DNA of 64,000 nucleotides. It comes from Meghimatium bilineatum (Eukaryota; Mollusca; Gastropoda; Stylommatophora; Philomycidae). The notes beneath the pieces are model-generated. The model worked only from the letters and a program-made list of their open reading frames with translations. It did not search any database and was not told the origin of the DNA. The stretch is taken from positions 67,103,591-67,167,590 of the forward strand of contig CM067298.1 of assembly GCA_034231615.1 (NCBI GenBank), in the 5' to 3' direction. Shown here piece after piece: positions 1-11,440 of the stretch. Within the stretch, counting starts at the first letter, position 1. The number at the start of each line of letters is the position of its first letter. The translations under genes were made by a program, and so were the position numbers.

Positions 1-124
1 GTGGGGCAACCGTGAGGACCTCCTGCTGACGACTGAATTGGTGGAGGCGGCCCACATTCCTGTATAGACTTACGAGTATAGGAAACTGATCGCAGAAGAG
101 GATGAAGAAGAAACATGCTTCTGG
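1..124. other. Unassigned left edge
   Basis: The first 124 bases have one partly open plus-strand frame with an early stop near position 64. I do not recognise the translation. It may belong to the LINE that becomes recognisable just downstream, or to nothing. Confidence 0.3.
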
Positions 125-1622
125 AGTCTGCAGATGCAGCAAGTGATGTTTTCATCTGCACCTGTTACGATGGATCACTCTTAAACTCAGCGCGTCTCAG
201 AGCGTAGACGAAAACATCAGAAATACTCATCAGAGAACTTCTCTGTGCCGTGGACGCAGCACTGTTGGCACACAGTGAGTCCACCTTGAAGTCACAAATT
301 GACAACATGACAAAAAGGCCTGCAAGCTGTTCTCTAAGACAATAATTTCATTAAAACTGTGGTAATATGTTAGGATATACTTTTCGTTTATTAATTCATT
401 TTCCTTTTGCGCTGAAGTTAGCGCATAGGGCAGAGGTCAGATCTCTCCAATTCTGTCTGTTCAAAGCTATTCTGTGCAGTTCTTGAATAGTATGGATATT
501 GATTATTTTACTTTCTCTAAGTATTGTTCTTCTGAGTGTTTCTTTTGGTCTACCCCTTGCTCTTTTGCCTGTAGGTATCCATTCAAGAGATTGGTGGTGT
601 ATTCTGTTGGTGTCTGCGCGTAGGACATTCCCGATGTAGGACCAACGGCGTTTTCTGATAACATATGTGATGAAATTTTGATGTGTCTCTTCTCTGATGT
701 TATCATTCGATTTGAATTCACTCCAATGGGTGTTAGTTATCCTACGAAGACATTTGTTCTCGAAACTCAGTAATTTCTTTTCTGAAGATAAAGAGCTTTT
801 CTAGCTCTCACATCCATATGATATACAGTACCAACAAAATAACCGCAAACAACACTTATATAAAGCAAGTTGACAACTTTTGCTACCTGGATCCAAAATT
901 ACATCACCCCTTTACATGGACATTGAAATAAATGCACATATAGGAAAAGCGGATACTATTTTTGACGGACTGTCAAAGCGAGCATAGAAAAACCATAAGC
1001 TAAAATTAAAAACAAAGACAAGATCTATCAAACATGCGTGCTGAGTACACTATACTACGGATCTGGAACATGGACTACCTACACCAAACATGAGAGGAGA
1101 CTAAACATCTTTCATCTAAAATGTCTCCGCAATATCTTAAACAGTAAATGGCACGACAAAATCACCAACATGGAAGTTCATGATGGTAGCACTCAACTAC
1201 CATTTGCCATGGAAATACTCAATATATATAGATTGCGTTGGCTAGGTTACGTCCGCAGAATGCCAAACTGCCGCATCCTAAAACAAGTACTATTCGGGAA
1301 ACTGGCTGAAGGTCATCGAACCCAAGGTAGACCAATGCTGAGGTATGAAGACAAGATATATGTAAATCCTCAATGAAAGGCTTCCACAGAGAATTCAAAA
1401 TCTGGGAAAACACGGCCGAAACTAGGGATGTCTGAAAGCAGAACCTCCGTGCAGGAGTGTTCATGAATAATATGTTTAAAGATATGGAAGAAAAAAGAGA
1501 AAGATAAAAAAAAATATCTTCCGTTGCTGTGAAATCATCGCTTGAAAAGTCACATTCCCTGAGAAAATATTCAACGAACGAATTGCGTCTTCTTATTGCT
1601 AAATGACCGTCTGCGAGATGCA
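125..1622 (+). mobile_element. LINE group C remnant, split by a second LINE
   Basis: Two blocks of one degraded non-LTR retrotransposon. The first (about 125-373) translates in part as LLNSARLRA and then AVDAALLAHSE, which matches the RT palm around the YADD motif; here the Asp pair has decayed to VD. The second (about 820-1622) resumes at the segment normally read CYLGST and continues into the C-terminal block with HERRLNIFHLKCLR and a GRP-rich region, then a 3' UTR. The C-terminus and 3' UTR (about 1520-1617) match another copy ending near 56930. Between the blocks, 381-819 is a minus-strand LINE. Frames are broken by stops, so no product is expected. Confidence 0.75.
381..819 (-). mobile_element. 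LINE RT C-terminus, diverged relative of group A, inserted in LINE C
   Basis: The minus strand reads in fragments as SFENKCLRRI, WSEFKSNDNIREE, RKRRWSYIGNVLR and GKRARGRPKETLRRTLRES, then WRDLTSALCA. The order and spacing match the C-terminus of the AACAT-tailed copies at 25.3, 40.3 and 55.9 kb, but this copy is clearly more diverged. Both edges carry GATATAC (374-380 and 820-826), a possible short target-site duplication. No intact frame; EN and RT are absent, as in a 5'-truncated insertion. Confidence 0.75.
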
Positions 1623-1651
1623 ATATATATATATATATATATGTGTGTGTG

Positions 1652-1686
<35 letters not shown>
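1618..1686. repeat. TA / TG microsatellite
   Basis: A run of TA dinucleotides is followed by TG dinucleotides, starting directly at the 3' end of LINE C. Confidence 0.9.
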
Positions 1687-1689
<3 letters not shown>

Positions 1690-1870
1690 GGTAATATGAA
1701 TTGTGAACCAGCGTCATATCACAGGTATAAGTGATAAGTCATAAGTGATCATAAGTGTCAGAAGTCATAAGTGATCATAAGTGTCAGAAGTCATAAGTGA
1801 TCATAAGTGTCAGAAGTCATAAGTGATCGGCTGCTTAGTCAGTGATTGACCAGAAACTACCCGAATAGTA
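1687..1870 (+). repeat. Dispersed repeat F containing a 26-bp tandem array
   Basis: The left end (AAAGGTAATATGAATTGTGA, then ACCAGCGTC) recurs in reverse at 29.86 kb and more weakly at 43.87 kb, so this is a dispersed family. Inside it, 1722-1829 is a tandem array of about 3.7 units of 26 bp with core CATAAGTGATCATAAGTG. No protein match seen. Confidence 0.6.
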
Positions 1871-2014
1871 TCGCCTACTGTAATTTCTCAGCAGAGCAAT
1901 CATAAACAAAACTAACAATGAGAAATACAAAATATTGTGTCTACTCTACATTAATATATTGCTAAGTAACATGTATAATAACAAACATCTTGAAGACATA
2001 AATGATGCCGTTGA

Positions 2015-2311
2015 GATGTAAAAAATGGAGAAAATCTATGGATAGAGAAGCAAATAAACAAAGGTGTTCTGAGAATATTGCGTATGAAAAAGTACTATTA
2101 AAGAACTAAAATAAAACAATTAAATATGTTGGACATATAAAAAGACATGCCACCTTATTGGTCCCTACTTGAAGATAGAGTTGAGAAAAGACGAGCAAGA
2201 GGTTGGCAGAGATGCAAGTGGGAGGAAAACATCACAAGCTGGACAAGAACAGATCCGTTGCAGGAATCATTCGTTGTGGAGATGGCATTTGATGATGCGT
2301 GATCTTGAGAA
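2015..2311 (+). mobile_element. RTE-type LINE, 3' fragment
   Basis: Broken plus-strand frames preserve GHIKRHATL-like, RARGWQRCKWEENIT and a final CGDG(I/T) segment, in the order found at the C-terminus of the intact RTE frame at 36005-37723. It ends in GGAGATGGCATTTGATGATG, matching that element's end and TGA-unit tail. It is 5'-truncated and multiply frameshifted. Confidence 0.8.
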
Positions 2312-3384
2312 ACCCGAAACAATTTTCTAGTATATATTATTTAACTCTTGATCTCCCGTATAGTTTTCCTGTTGTACCGTAACTATTTCAGTCTCTATAA
2401 AATGGAGGATTCATGACAATTGACATGACTTGTAGATCTTAGTGGCCTTTTTTAGCGGCATTAGAAATAAAGGGTTAATTTAAAGCATTGTTTATATTCT
2501 GTGCAAGTCGTTGATCAATATTAATTTTAGCCTAGCTTACTACTTCTTCAAAATGTTAAATGTGGTCATACACATTGTAAGACTGTATGCCCAGATTTAA
2601 ACGGCAATTCTGGCTTTTATCATTATCATTTTGTGTCTGGTAAGCGTTTCTATTATACTGCGTTTTATAGAGTGTTTTTGAACAAAATGAGAAATATGGT
2701 TAAAGGAGATATATAAAGAAAATATCCAAGTACTTTCTGGACAAATGGTATATTCTATCGGTGTTGTTTCACTGTCATCTGATGTGTATAATAAATTCAT
2801 GATAAATAATACGTATAAACATATATATGTAATGTTACATTGAAACTGCGGCAATTTGATATCATTGTCTGTATTTCAATATTGAAATTTGATATAAACA
2901 CCAATATAATTGAGGAATATTTTTAAAATAATGTTTTTACCACTCCGTATTCAAGAAAGTCATTTGAATTTCACATGTTTGACGTATTTATTATTCCTGA
3001 ATCATACTTGGGAAGGGAACTTTTAATAGGACTGTTCTATGTGCGTCAACTTGTTGCAACTAAATTAGACTCAATACGGACTCTATAATAAATCCGCACC
3101 GAATCACTTGTTAATCACACAAAGTATTTCTATACATGTGATATAAATGAATGTCATAAAATTGTGAAATAAATGAATAAATATGCTCTTTTTCTTGCCT
3201 TAAAAACAATGCCATCATTTGTTATTCTGCTATAGTTAAGAATATCCTCATTTCGTTATACGGAAATTATGTTTATACAACATATGCCATGACATAAGTA
3301 AAGAAAAGTTTATATACAATCACATACTGACACGCATGTGGTACAATCAAGACAACACATACTGTCTTACCTTTAAATGTACTC
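2312..3384. other. AT-rich stretch with no recognised feature
   Basis: About 1.1 kb of AT-rich sequence. I see no conserved coding pattern, RNA gene or clear repeat on either strand; open frames are short and low in complexity. Confidence 0.5.
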
Positions 3385-3465
3385 AATAAGTAACATTAAC
3401 ATTAAATTAACAATAAGTAACATTAACATTAAATTAACAATAAGTAACATTAACATTACATTAAC
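3385..3465. repeat. 27-bp tandem repeat, 3 units
   Basis: Three units with core AATAAGTAACATTAACATTA, period 27 bp. The period is a multiple of three, so a short frame stays open by chance. Confidence 0.9.
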
Positions 3466-3935
3466 GACGTCAACAGAAAAGCTACACACTAGAGGTCAGC
3501 GACAACACTTGGGAATGGGTGTCAAGCTACTAGCCTCCCCCACTCCCTTAAACAAAATATAAATTAATTTTGATTGTGACTCTCCTGGATATTGTTTTTG
3601 GCACTTCTCCTCTGGGTGGAAATTCGGGTCGCCCCTGCCTATCTTCGATGCTACTTGATATTACAAATAACATAGATTTCCTAAAAAGAAATTCTATCAA
3701 CATTTTTAGGTTTTGTTTTGCTAAACATTTCCAACATAATTGAAGGATATGTATAATTTAAAAATGTATATTTCCGAAGAAATCATTTCAACAGGCCAAG
3801 CAGGCCTCATTGAAATTGATGAAAAAATTCTTAGATTTTAATAAATGTTTAATTTTAGCAAAAAAATGGTAAGATTTTTAATACGGGCGTGAGTTTATTT
3901 CTTAATCATGGATAAAAAGTTATTAATAAAATCTC
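3466..3935. other. Unassigned stretch downstream of the receptor exon
   Basis: AT-rich sequence 3' (minus-strand sense) of the receptor exon. It could be 3' UTR or intron. No repeat or coding pattern stands out. Confidence 0.4.
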
Positions 3936-4429
3936 TTAGAAAATCATCAAGGAGAAAATCTTGAATATTTTCAAATTTCTAATGTTCGTTTTAAAATTAA
4001 TATTAAATTCATACAAATGATTGGATGGTGTAGGGCACAAGTGGTCTAAATCATTGCTTTCAATGAAGTCTTCAACCCACAAGCACCCTAAGCCGCCCAA
4101 TGGGACAACGTAAGCCCTACCGGATGACCTTGGGACAAACCTGGGGGTATAAAACTGCACCTTGCAAAGCTGGAATGCTCCGTAGATCATTGGGTTGAGC
4201 ATTGAGTTTGACAGCCCGATGAAGGAAAAACAGTTGAGGATCATTGGGTCTATTATCTTTTCTCTGAATGTAACGTAGATGAAGACGATGTAGTATGGCG
4301 CCCAACATACTGTGAAGCCCATGACAATGAAGAACGACATGCGCAGCGACTTCCGCTTGGCCTTGCGCAGAAGATGGCTACGCACTGGTCCACGTGACGG
4401 GTCTGTAGAGTTACTGGACATGATGGATG
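3936..4429 (-). CDS. GPCR exon (TM6-TM7), GnRH/corazonin-type peptide receptor
   Basis: This is a partial host gene: one exon of a rhodopsin-class G-protein-coupled receptor, a membrane protein that signals peptide binding through G proteins. Counting from the Met at 4421, residues 18-29 are the basic end of intracellular loop 3, about 28-51 are TM6 with the FTVCWAPYY signature, and about 61-82 are TM7 ending in LNPMIYGAF, the NPxxY-class motif. Cys-Trp-x-Pro-Tyr-Tyr and the basic RKxLRMS lead-in are typical of GnRH/corazonin/AKH-group receptors. On the minus strand a pyrimidine-rich tract ending in CCCACAG lies just before 4429 and looks like a splice acceptor, so the exon probably starts there and the Met is internal. 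A possible donor (AAG/GTGCAG) lies at about 4161; otherwise the frame runs through a C-terminal tail to the stop at 3936. No other receptor exons are visible in the window. Vasopressin-type receptors are an alternative. Confidence 0.8.
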
Positions 4430-5281
4430 CTGTGGGAAGAATAATGGAAGCATATGTTATAGTCAGACAATACTTCTGTTAGGTCGAACTATACAAATAT
4501 GTGGCCCGCTGGTAAATGATCGTACTAACACATTAGCAAAAAATACATTGCAATTAAGTACACAAAAACATTGTCTAAAGTAAAGGATAACGTAGTTGTC
4601 ACCTTGTAAATGACACGGATACTGGGATGGGATTTTTGTGTTTAGATAGATCTAAGTCGAATCTGTAGGCCATTGGCACAAATTAAACGGCAACAAAATG
4701 CATATATATAATAATAATAATATAAATAGTCACACACAACTAAAGAGCTTATGTTGATAAGAACAATTTCTCTAAAACTAGAATGTACCAAACTCTTAGG
4801 TCTTCACTGAATACTGAAAAACAAATTAACTGAAATTTAGTGCCGAAAGAGCCACTAAAGAACTGTTCAAGTTAGTACTGAAATAAACTAAATGAATTTA
4901 CTAATGAAGAAAAACATCGAGAACCTAATGATCTTGATGTTTATCTCATCATTGGGGAATAAAATATGTTGAGTTCTAGGGTTTCCGCCAATATGGTCAA
5001 ATTTACGTCCGGTGACAAGGTATGGCTAATTTTCAACATTTAACATCTGGATAGCATATCTGGCGACTCAATATGTCTATAGATATTTCGTCGTTTTGCT
5101 GGACCGATATATGTATATTATCCAGTATTTTTTGGTTTATATTTTACCAGTTTGATGGCATACGTTATCTTACAATGTCCGAAATCCGCCCCTGCGCAGT
5201 TTAATCCTCTGTTACTCATTTCAGTAATTCAATATCTATCACTCCCGGCGTCCACAAAATATGTTTCATTCCCCATCACAG
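4430..5281. other. Probable intron upstream of the receptor exon
   Basis: AT-rich sequence on the 5' side (minus sense) of the splice-acceptor-like site. No coding similarity and no clear repeat. Intron status is inferred from the acceptor only. Confidence 0.4.
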
Positions 5282-5440
5282 ATATGTCGGGCCATTTCCG
5301 CAAATAAAATGATGACACAGACACAACGCATTTCTGTTTGTTTGGGCCACATCTGCTGGAGATCTAGTAGGACAATTGTTTTGTTACAAGAGAATTCTGG
5401 TAATAGTTTGAGAAGGAACGCGAAATTTTGAGGAATCACA
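5282..5440 (+). mobile_element. Repeat family E (SINE-like) copy
   Basis: The segment TGTCGGGCCATTTCCGCAAA, then CGCATTTC, CTGCTGGA, TAGTAGGAC and GTTTGAGAAGGAACG follows the same order as in the minus-strand copy at 60.05-60.22 kb, with looser matches at 51.3 and 58.15 kb. The other two tail-bearing copies end in the GAACGAAGAAGAAG tail also seen on LINE D. No protein frame is conserved. Confidence 0.6.
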
Positions 5441-5689
5441 GTTTTGTGTCCCTTTAAGCCCGTAGAGATAAATGGGAGGTGGCTATAGGTTCAACAATTT
5501 AAGAAGAAAGCGTGTGGCATATCTTTTAGAACTGGGAACTTAACCAAAAGATGAGTTAACCCCCTCACTCTTAACCGTTTAAAAAAAAGACCATCAAAAG
5601 CCTAATGAAAAAAAAGATGGAACAGAGATGAAATAGGGCGAATGATCTTCACTTTAGGTAACCCCAAACATTCGGAAGACGTATCTACG

Positions 5690-6240
5690 GTCCTGTGTAC
5701 ATGGATTAGTTCTTCCCTCCCACAATATCTAATCTTATGTACATGGATTAGTTCTTCCCTCCCACAATATCTAGTTCTGTGTACATGGATTAGTTCTTCC
5801 CTCCCACAATATCTACAGTCCTATGTACATGGATTAGTTCTTCCCTCCCACAATATCTACAGTCCTGTGTACATGGATTAGTTCTTCCCTCCCACAATAT
5901 CTAGTCTTGTGTACATGGATTAGTTCTTCCCTCCCACAATATCTAGTTCTGTGTACATGGATTAGTTCTTCCCTCCCACAACATCTAATCTTGTGTACAT
6001 GGATTAATTCTTCCCTCCCACAATATCTAGTCCTATGTACATGGATTAGTTCTTCCCTCCCACAATATCTAGTTCTGTGTACATGGATTAGTTCTTCCCT
6101 CCCACAATATCTACAGTCCTGTGTACATGGATTAGTTCTTCCCTCACACAATATCTACAGCAATGTGTACATGGATTAGTTCTTCCCTCCCACAATATCT
6201 ACAGTCCTGTGTACATAGATTAGTTCTTCCCTCCCACAAT
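5690..6240. repeat. 42/45-bp tandem array, about 13 units
   Basis: Core TGTACATGGATTAGTTCTTC followed by a C-rich segment and AATATCTA. Most units are 42 bp; some carry three extra bases (CTACAGTCC versus CTAGTTC), making 45 bp. Frames on both strands stay open only because the period is a multiple of three. Confidence 0.95.
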
Positions 6241-6767
6241 ATGATCATATTTCTCTTGCTAGCCTGCCCACATTCTTCCTGTCTAGAATTGTTTCCGTGC
6301 AAGAATTTGACCCCAATGGTTAATTGGTTAACATCATTAAATACTTCTCTTTGAATGTAGAATGTTCTGAAATTCTTATTTTATTTATTTCTGTTTTAAT
6401 GAGAATTCTATTTTCAGCTGCTGCCTGATACGTATAATAGTAAACAACTGACCATAGTAATCACGAAAGCAGACAGACACTCAAGTATCATCAGACGTAA
6501 TAATAGTCACGAAATGGCGCAGGAAATGACTGTATGACAGGTGATACACTTTTAGACTAAACAGTTTTCTAAGCAAAATTGGGAGATTGCGTGAACAGTC
6601 GTGGTTATCGACAGATTGACAATAGTATCAGTGAAGACAATAACGGATCTATTAGAAATCTATTGTGTCCATTTAAGTTTTACGAATGCACGAGTTCAGC
6701 TTAAATGATCATCAAATACGGACAGTAAAGAACAAAAAATACTGGATAATTACATATAATCTGCTCA
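6241..6767. other. Unassigned stretch between two arrays
   Basis: About 0.5 kb with no coding pattern, RNA gene or repeat that I recognise. Confidence 0.4.
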
Positions 6768-7377
6768 CCAATCCCATCTAGTCCTTCTTCATATGAATAC
6801 AATCTAACTTAGAGTGAATACTAAAATCCCATCTAGTCCTTCTTCATATGAATAAAATCTAACGTAGAGTGAATACTAAAATCCCATCTAGTCCTTCTTC
6901 ATATGAATACAATCTAACTTAAAGTGAATACTAAAATCCCATCTAGTCCTTCTTCATATGAATACAATCTAACTTAGAGTGAATACTAAAATCCCATCTA
7001 GTCCTTCTTCATATGAATACAATCTAACTTAGAGTGAATACTAAAATCCTATCTAGTCCTTCTTCATATGAATACAATCTAACTGAGAGTGAATACTAAA
7101 ATCCCATCTAGTCCTTCTTCATATGAATACAATCTAACTTAGAGTGAATACTAAAATCCTATCTAGTCCTTCTTCATATGAATACAATCTAACTGAGAGT
7201 GAATACTAAAATCCCATCTAGTCCTTCTTCATATGAATACAATCTAACTTAGAGTGAATACTAAAATCCCATCTAGTCCTTCTTCATATGAATACAATCT
7301 AACTTAGAGTGAATACTAAAATCCCATCTAGTCCTTCTTCATATGAATAAAATCTAACTTAGAGTGAATACTAAAAT
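6768..7377. repeat. 55-bp tandem array, about 11 units
   Basis: Core AGTCCTTCTTCATATGAATA, period 55 bp, with only a few single-base differences among units (for example TTAGAG versus TGAGAG), so the array is homogeneous and probably recently amplified or homogenised. Confidence 0.95.
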
Positions 7378-7671
7378 CTAGCTTAGTCTCTTAAATTATA
7401 TCTAATAAACTTCTGTACCTTGGCAACACTTTCAAACACCACACAACTTGCCTTTGGCATATTTCTTTGCAAATTTTGGTAGATTTCCTATGAATGTCTG
7501 AATCAGACATAATCTTAGCATGGTAACCAAACTGATGGTATACTGTGCAGTGGTTTTGTCTGCGTTAATATTACAGCTGAATTATGGGCTGAATATGGTA
7601 GCTATTTTTATTTCATTGTATTTTCACCTTCAGTACCCGAGAATGCTGCATGATGTGTGATAACAATATCT

Positions 7672-8091
7672 CATCCATGACACAGATATCATCCTTGAAC
7701 CAGATATAATTCCTGACATAGATATCATCCCTAACGCAGATATCATCCCGGACACAGATACCATCCCTGAAACAGATATCATTCTTGAACCAGATATAAT
7801 CTCTCACATAGATATCATGCCTGACACAGATATCATGCCTGACACAGATATCATGCCTGACACATATAGCCTACCTGACACAGATACCCTACCTGACACA
7901 GACATCATCATTGAACCAGATATCACCAATGACACAGATATCATGCCTGACACACATATCATCACTGGCACATATATCATCTTTGAACTAGATATCATCC
8001 CTGACACAGATATCATCCCTGTCACAGATATCATCCCTGACACAGATATCGTTGACACAGATATCATCCCCTACACAGATATCATCGAAAA
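7672..8091. repeat. Degenerate 18-bp tandem array
   Basis: Repeats of GACACAGATATCATCCCT and variants over about 420 bp. The translation is a low-complexity (I/M)PDTDI series on the plus strand. A short non-repetitive open tail runs on to 8200 without recognisable similarity, so I treat this as a satellite and not as a gene. Confidence 0.85.
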
Positions 8092-8311
8092 GTCTTTTAC
8101 AGAAAACATCTATACATTGTTGATCAGGTCTCTACTTCGCTGCTGGCCAGACGAGAATCTTTCTGACTGTCTATGGAAAGCTGCATTAGATAAGCGTTGA
8201 AGAGTCCATACACAGATTTCAAGATCTACATAAAAGCATCTCTCTAGAACTGAAATCCAACCTCTTGAGAAACCACAACCATGACTGTCCGTAGGAAAAT
8301 CTCCCTGGTGG

Positions 8312-8545
8312 CTCTACGTAGTAATGCCATGGTGTAAAGTCATACGAAGCTGATCAATTGTTAAATTCAGTAGTGACATGGTGTACCATCACAGAAAATA
8401 CCATGCAGACCAATTCAGCAACAACGTGGTTTATAGTACATATGTAGCTGGATAATTGATATATTCAGTAATGGCATGGTATGCAGTCCATACGGATCTG
8501 ATTAATTGTTCCATTCAGTAATGGTATGGTATGCAACACAACAGT
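8312..8545. repeat. Diverged tandem repeat, about 5 units of 50-57 bp
   Basis: Each unit has a variant of AGTAATGGCATGGTATGCAG followed by a CTGATTAATTG-like segment ending in ATTCA. The units are strongly diverged, so this is an old array. Confidence 0.7.
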
Positions 8546-8814
8546 TGAGTTCAATAAAGATAACTAAGTCCTTTATTGACAAGGTATTGCATTAATTAAC
8601 GAAATAGTTAGTTATGCGTGCTGGTTGTCATTGACTCCTACTAGATAAATCCATAGGTGTAAAAATAAAAGTTTCCATACATCCATTAATGGATCTTTCT
8701 TAAGGGATGAGAAACAGACAGAGTGGATAGAAGAAAAGCGGACCTAATTATACTTAAGAATATTATCATTTGTTATTGAAATTGCTATAGTGTTCGGAAA
8801 CGAAATGAAGAGAT

Positions 8815-10860
8815 ATGAATGGTTTAGTACACGTCTTCTGTATGTTTCTTCAAGATACACTAGCCGATCAAATAGCATACACGGCTTTAGTGAGCTATGG
8901 CAGTCCCACAGGCCTCATCCATCATGGTGACGATATTCTTGTCAGACAGGTTCTCTCACAATGTCTACTTGACCTGACAGTCTGGAATAGGGGACACAAA
9001 GAGTTGTAGGGAGCACATATTTTAGTTGACATCAGGACGTGGGACATTATAAATATTTATGTTCGAAACTGATCTTACACAAAACCTGAAAACTGGAATT
9101 TTCTAATTGAACTGGAATATCTGTCTGGAGAAATGATACTGGTCTGTGGAGATTTAAACGAGCACAATTTCGCCTGGGGAAGTCCTAATAAAAACCCGCA
9201 GGGAAATGCATTAGGTCAGGCACTCATAGAGTCTAGTCTTACTGTTCTTAACTGTAAGAGAATGATAAGATTAGCGACTAAAGAGAGAGATTCGGACTCT
9301 CACAGTTACCTCACACTGGTGTCTTGCCATTGTGAAATTCAAACAAGGATGTTGACACGGGCTCATCATGGGAGTGATCACCTGTCATGTTCTGTAAATG
9401 TCACCAAGGGGTAGCACAGCAGGCAGAACAAATTCTATGTTTTTAATTATGTACACAACAATGACTCAGCTTTGAGCAGCGTAAAATATTTGGTTGTGGG
9501 GAAAAAAAGACTGAGACCGATCATTAGATTCCTCACCCCCAGGCCGTCTGAAGAGATTCAGGCTGCATGAATAAATAAAAAAATAAGCCTTAGGAAGTGG
9601 CATAAGAAGAGAATGCTTCCATTTGTCATCATAGAGAACAAAAGGGAATCAGAGGTCAGAATCACAAAAAAACACTGAAAATGTCCAACTAGTGGTGGTG
9701 AAAGCAGAAAATCAATGCTAAGAAGTTGCAGCTGACAGGACTCTGCACATATTTTGGAAATTCCTTCATGAGTTGGAAAACTCACTGAAAATTGAGTAAT
9801 TGCATGAGGGACGAGTCATAACTTCTACTTACCTCCGATAAACTGAAGGAAAGGGGTTTTCTTTCAACAGGTTACACGAAAAAAAATCAGGATAACATTG
9901 ATGAACCCAAAGCTGTTTTGAAAAGTCTAACATTTCTGGAACTACTGATGATGAAGACGAGTCTGTCGAGGAAATGAAACAAGCCATAAAGAAGACATCA
10001 GACTTGATTAAGACGGAATAAGATATGGCCTTCTGAAAGACATTGGAGGCGACCTGCTCATGAAAATCACACAGAAATTCAACAGAAGTTTGAAGACAGG
10101 ACACGTACCAGAGGAACAGTTAAACAGTACATCCCTCCACTTGCAAGACCAGGCAAGGACATAATCGACAATAGGAGCTACAGTAAAATCACGTTGCGGA
10201 ATGTATATGAAAAGGTGCTAGAAAGTATCAGAGCTAGACTGGTGGGCATCGACAGGGGCTTATTCCCAGACACCCTCGGAGCATACATACCGGACAGAGA
10301 TACGACCATCAATGCAGCAATTCTGGCGTACGATATTTACAAGGACTTTCAGACAAAAGAGTAAACAGTGGTTGCAGCAATAGATTTGGAAGATGCCTAT
10401 AACAGAGTCAGTTCGGTGATCTTGTTCATTTTTTAACTGATCTCAGAATCGACATTTGGATTATTCGATGACTGATGTAGTACATCATCACTGACCAGTT
10501 GCTTTCAAGAGTTGATCCTGTACCTCAGAGATCAGAACCATAGCACTGGGACAGCGACATGGATCTATATTGTCACCTGTGCTTTTTTAACTTCTATACT
10601 TACAAAATTGCACAGATGCAGACAGGTGGACCAGGTAAAGTCTCCACTTAAGCAGATGCCCTCTTATTGTACAATCTTGGCAGAAGCAGATTGACATCAA
10701 TGCTGGTCCGCAGAGTAAACAAGAAAATCTTTTGTACTGGTTCACGAGTTACCATGATCTGGTTACATGGTCTGCTTTCTCAAATGGAAGTAAAGTTCAG
10801 ATTTCAGTGCTTTCTAAATGGAATACGCGATTTCGTTTCTGTGATAGATTAGAACACGGT
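8815..10860 (+). mobile_element. LINE group B (jockey/I-like), decayed EN and RT
   Basis: A long degraded non-LTR retrotransposon. At about 9130-9415 an apurinic-type endonuclease domain is visible: LVCGDLNEHNFAWGSPNKN, a later LTLVS and HHGSDHLSC, which correspond to the GDFNAHHxxWG, DLT and GSDHxP motifs of jockey-class elements. At about 10115-10430 the RT domain starts with PPLARPGKDIIDNRSYSKIT and contains VVAAIDLEDAYNRV, followed by an ILSPVLF block near 10580. Stops and shifts occur throughout, so it is non-functional. The VVAAIDLEDAYNRV block is shared with the copy at 20.3-22.2 kb. Confidence 0.8.
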
Positions 10861-10959
10861 TTAACCATTTGGAGACACTGAAACAACATTGTGATATGTC
10901 TAACAAACCGACAATGTAGAACTAAAACGCTCGTAGAAAACATGGGGAGTACTCATCAA

Positions 10960-11440
10960 ATATATGAGCATGAACACCAGAACTGCACTATAGTTAACAA
11001 TTTAAAGCAATCATCATACCATCACTGTGCTACCAATGTCAAACGTGAACACTAACAACAGAATCCAAAAGAAAACTTGTTGCAACAGAAATGACGTGTC
11101 TACGTAGAATCCTCCGAGTAAAAGACAAAATCAGAAACTAAAACATCAGAAGACTAACAAACACAATGTCAATCCTGGATTACATCAGAAAACAACAGAT
11201 TAAGTGGTTTTCTCATGCTTCCAGACTACCACCAAACACTGTTCCTCAAAAAGTATTACTATACAGACACGATGGACCCAAAGCCAGGGGCAGACCTTGT
11301 AAAATATAGATGACAGAAATAAAAGTTTCAAAGGAAACAAACATATATGAAGTACACAAAAAGTCTTCTCCAGAGAATTCTTATGACTTGTATCGTACCC
11401 CATTCGCTGCAAGGCATAACGAGATATAAATCGAAAAAAA
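10960..11440 (+). mobile_element. LINE group F, RT C-terminal fragment
   Basis: Broken plus-strand frames give IIPSLCYQCQT, TLTTESKRKLVATEMTCLRR, ILDYIRKQQIKWFSHASRLP and KVLLYRHDGPKARGRPCK. This is the post-RT region of an endonuclease/RT-type LINE. It closely matches the minus-strand copy at 61.76-62.44 kb. No intact frame. Confidence 0.8.

Noticed and set aside
5642-6354. Repetitive Cys/Trp-containing peptides on both strands
   Set aside because: Open on both strands and in more than one frame because the unit is 42 or 45 bp.
6768-7377. Regularly spaced repeats resembling a CRISPR array
   Set aside because: The whole 55-bp unit repeats, with no unique spacers, and the DNA is clearly animal. 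It is a minisatellite.
7804-8200. PDTDI-repeat protein of 127 codons
   Set aside because: Degenerate 18-bp satellite; the non-repetitive tail has no recognised motif and the other strand is equally open.
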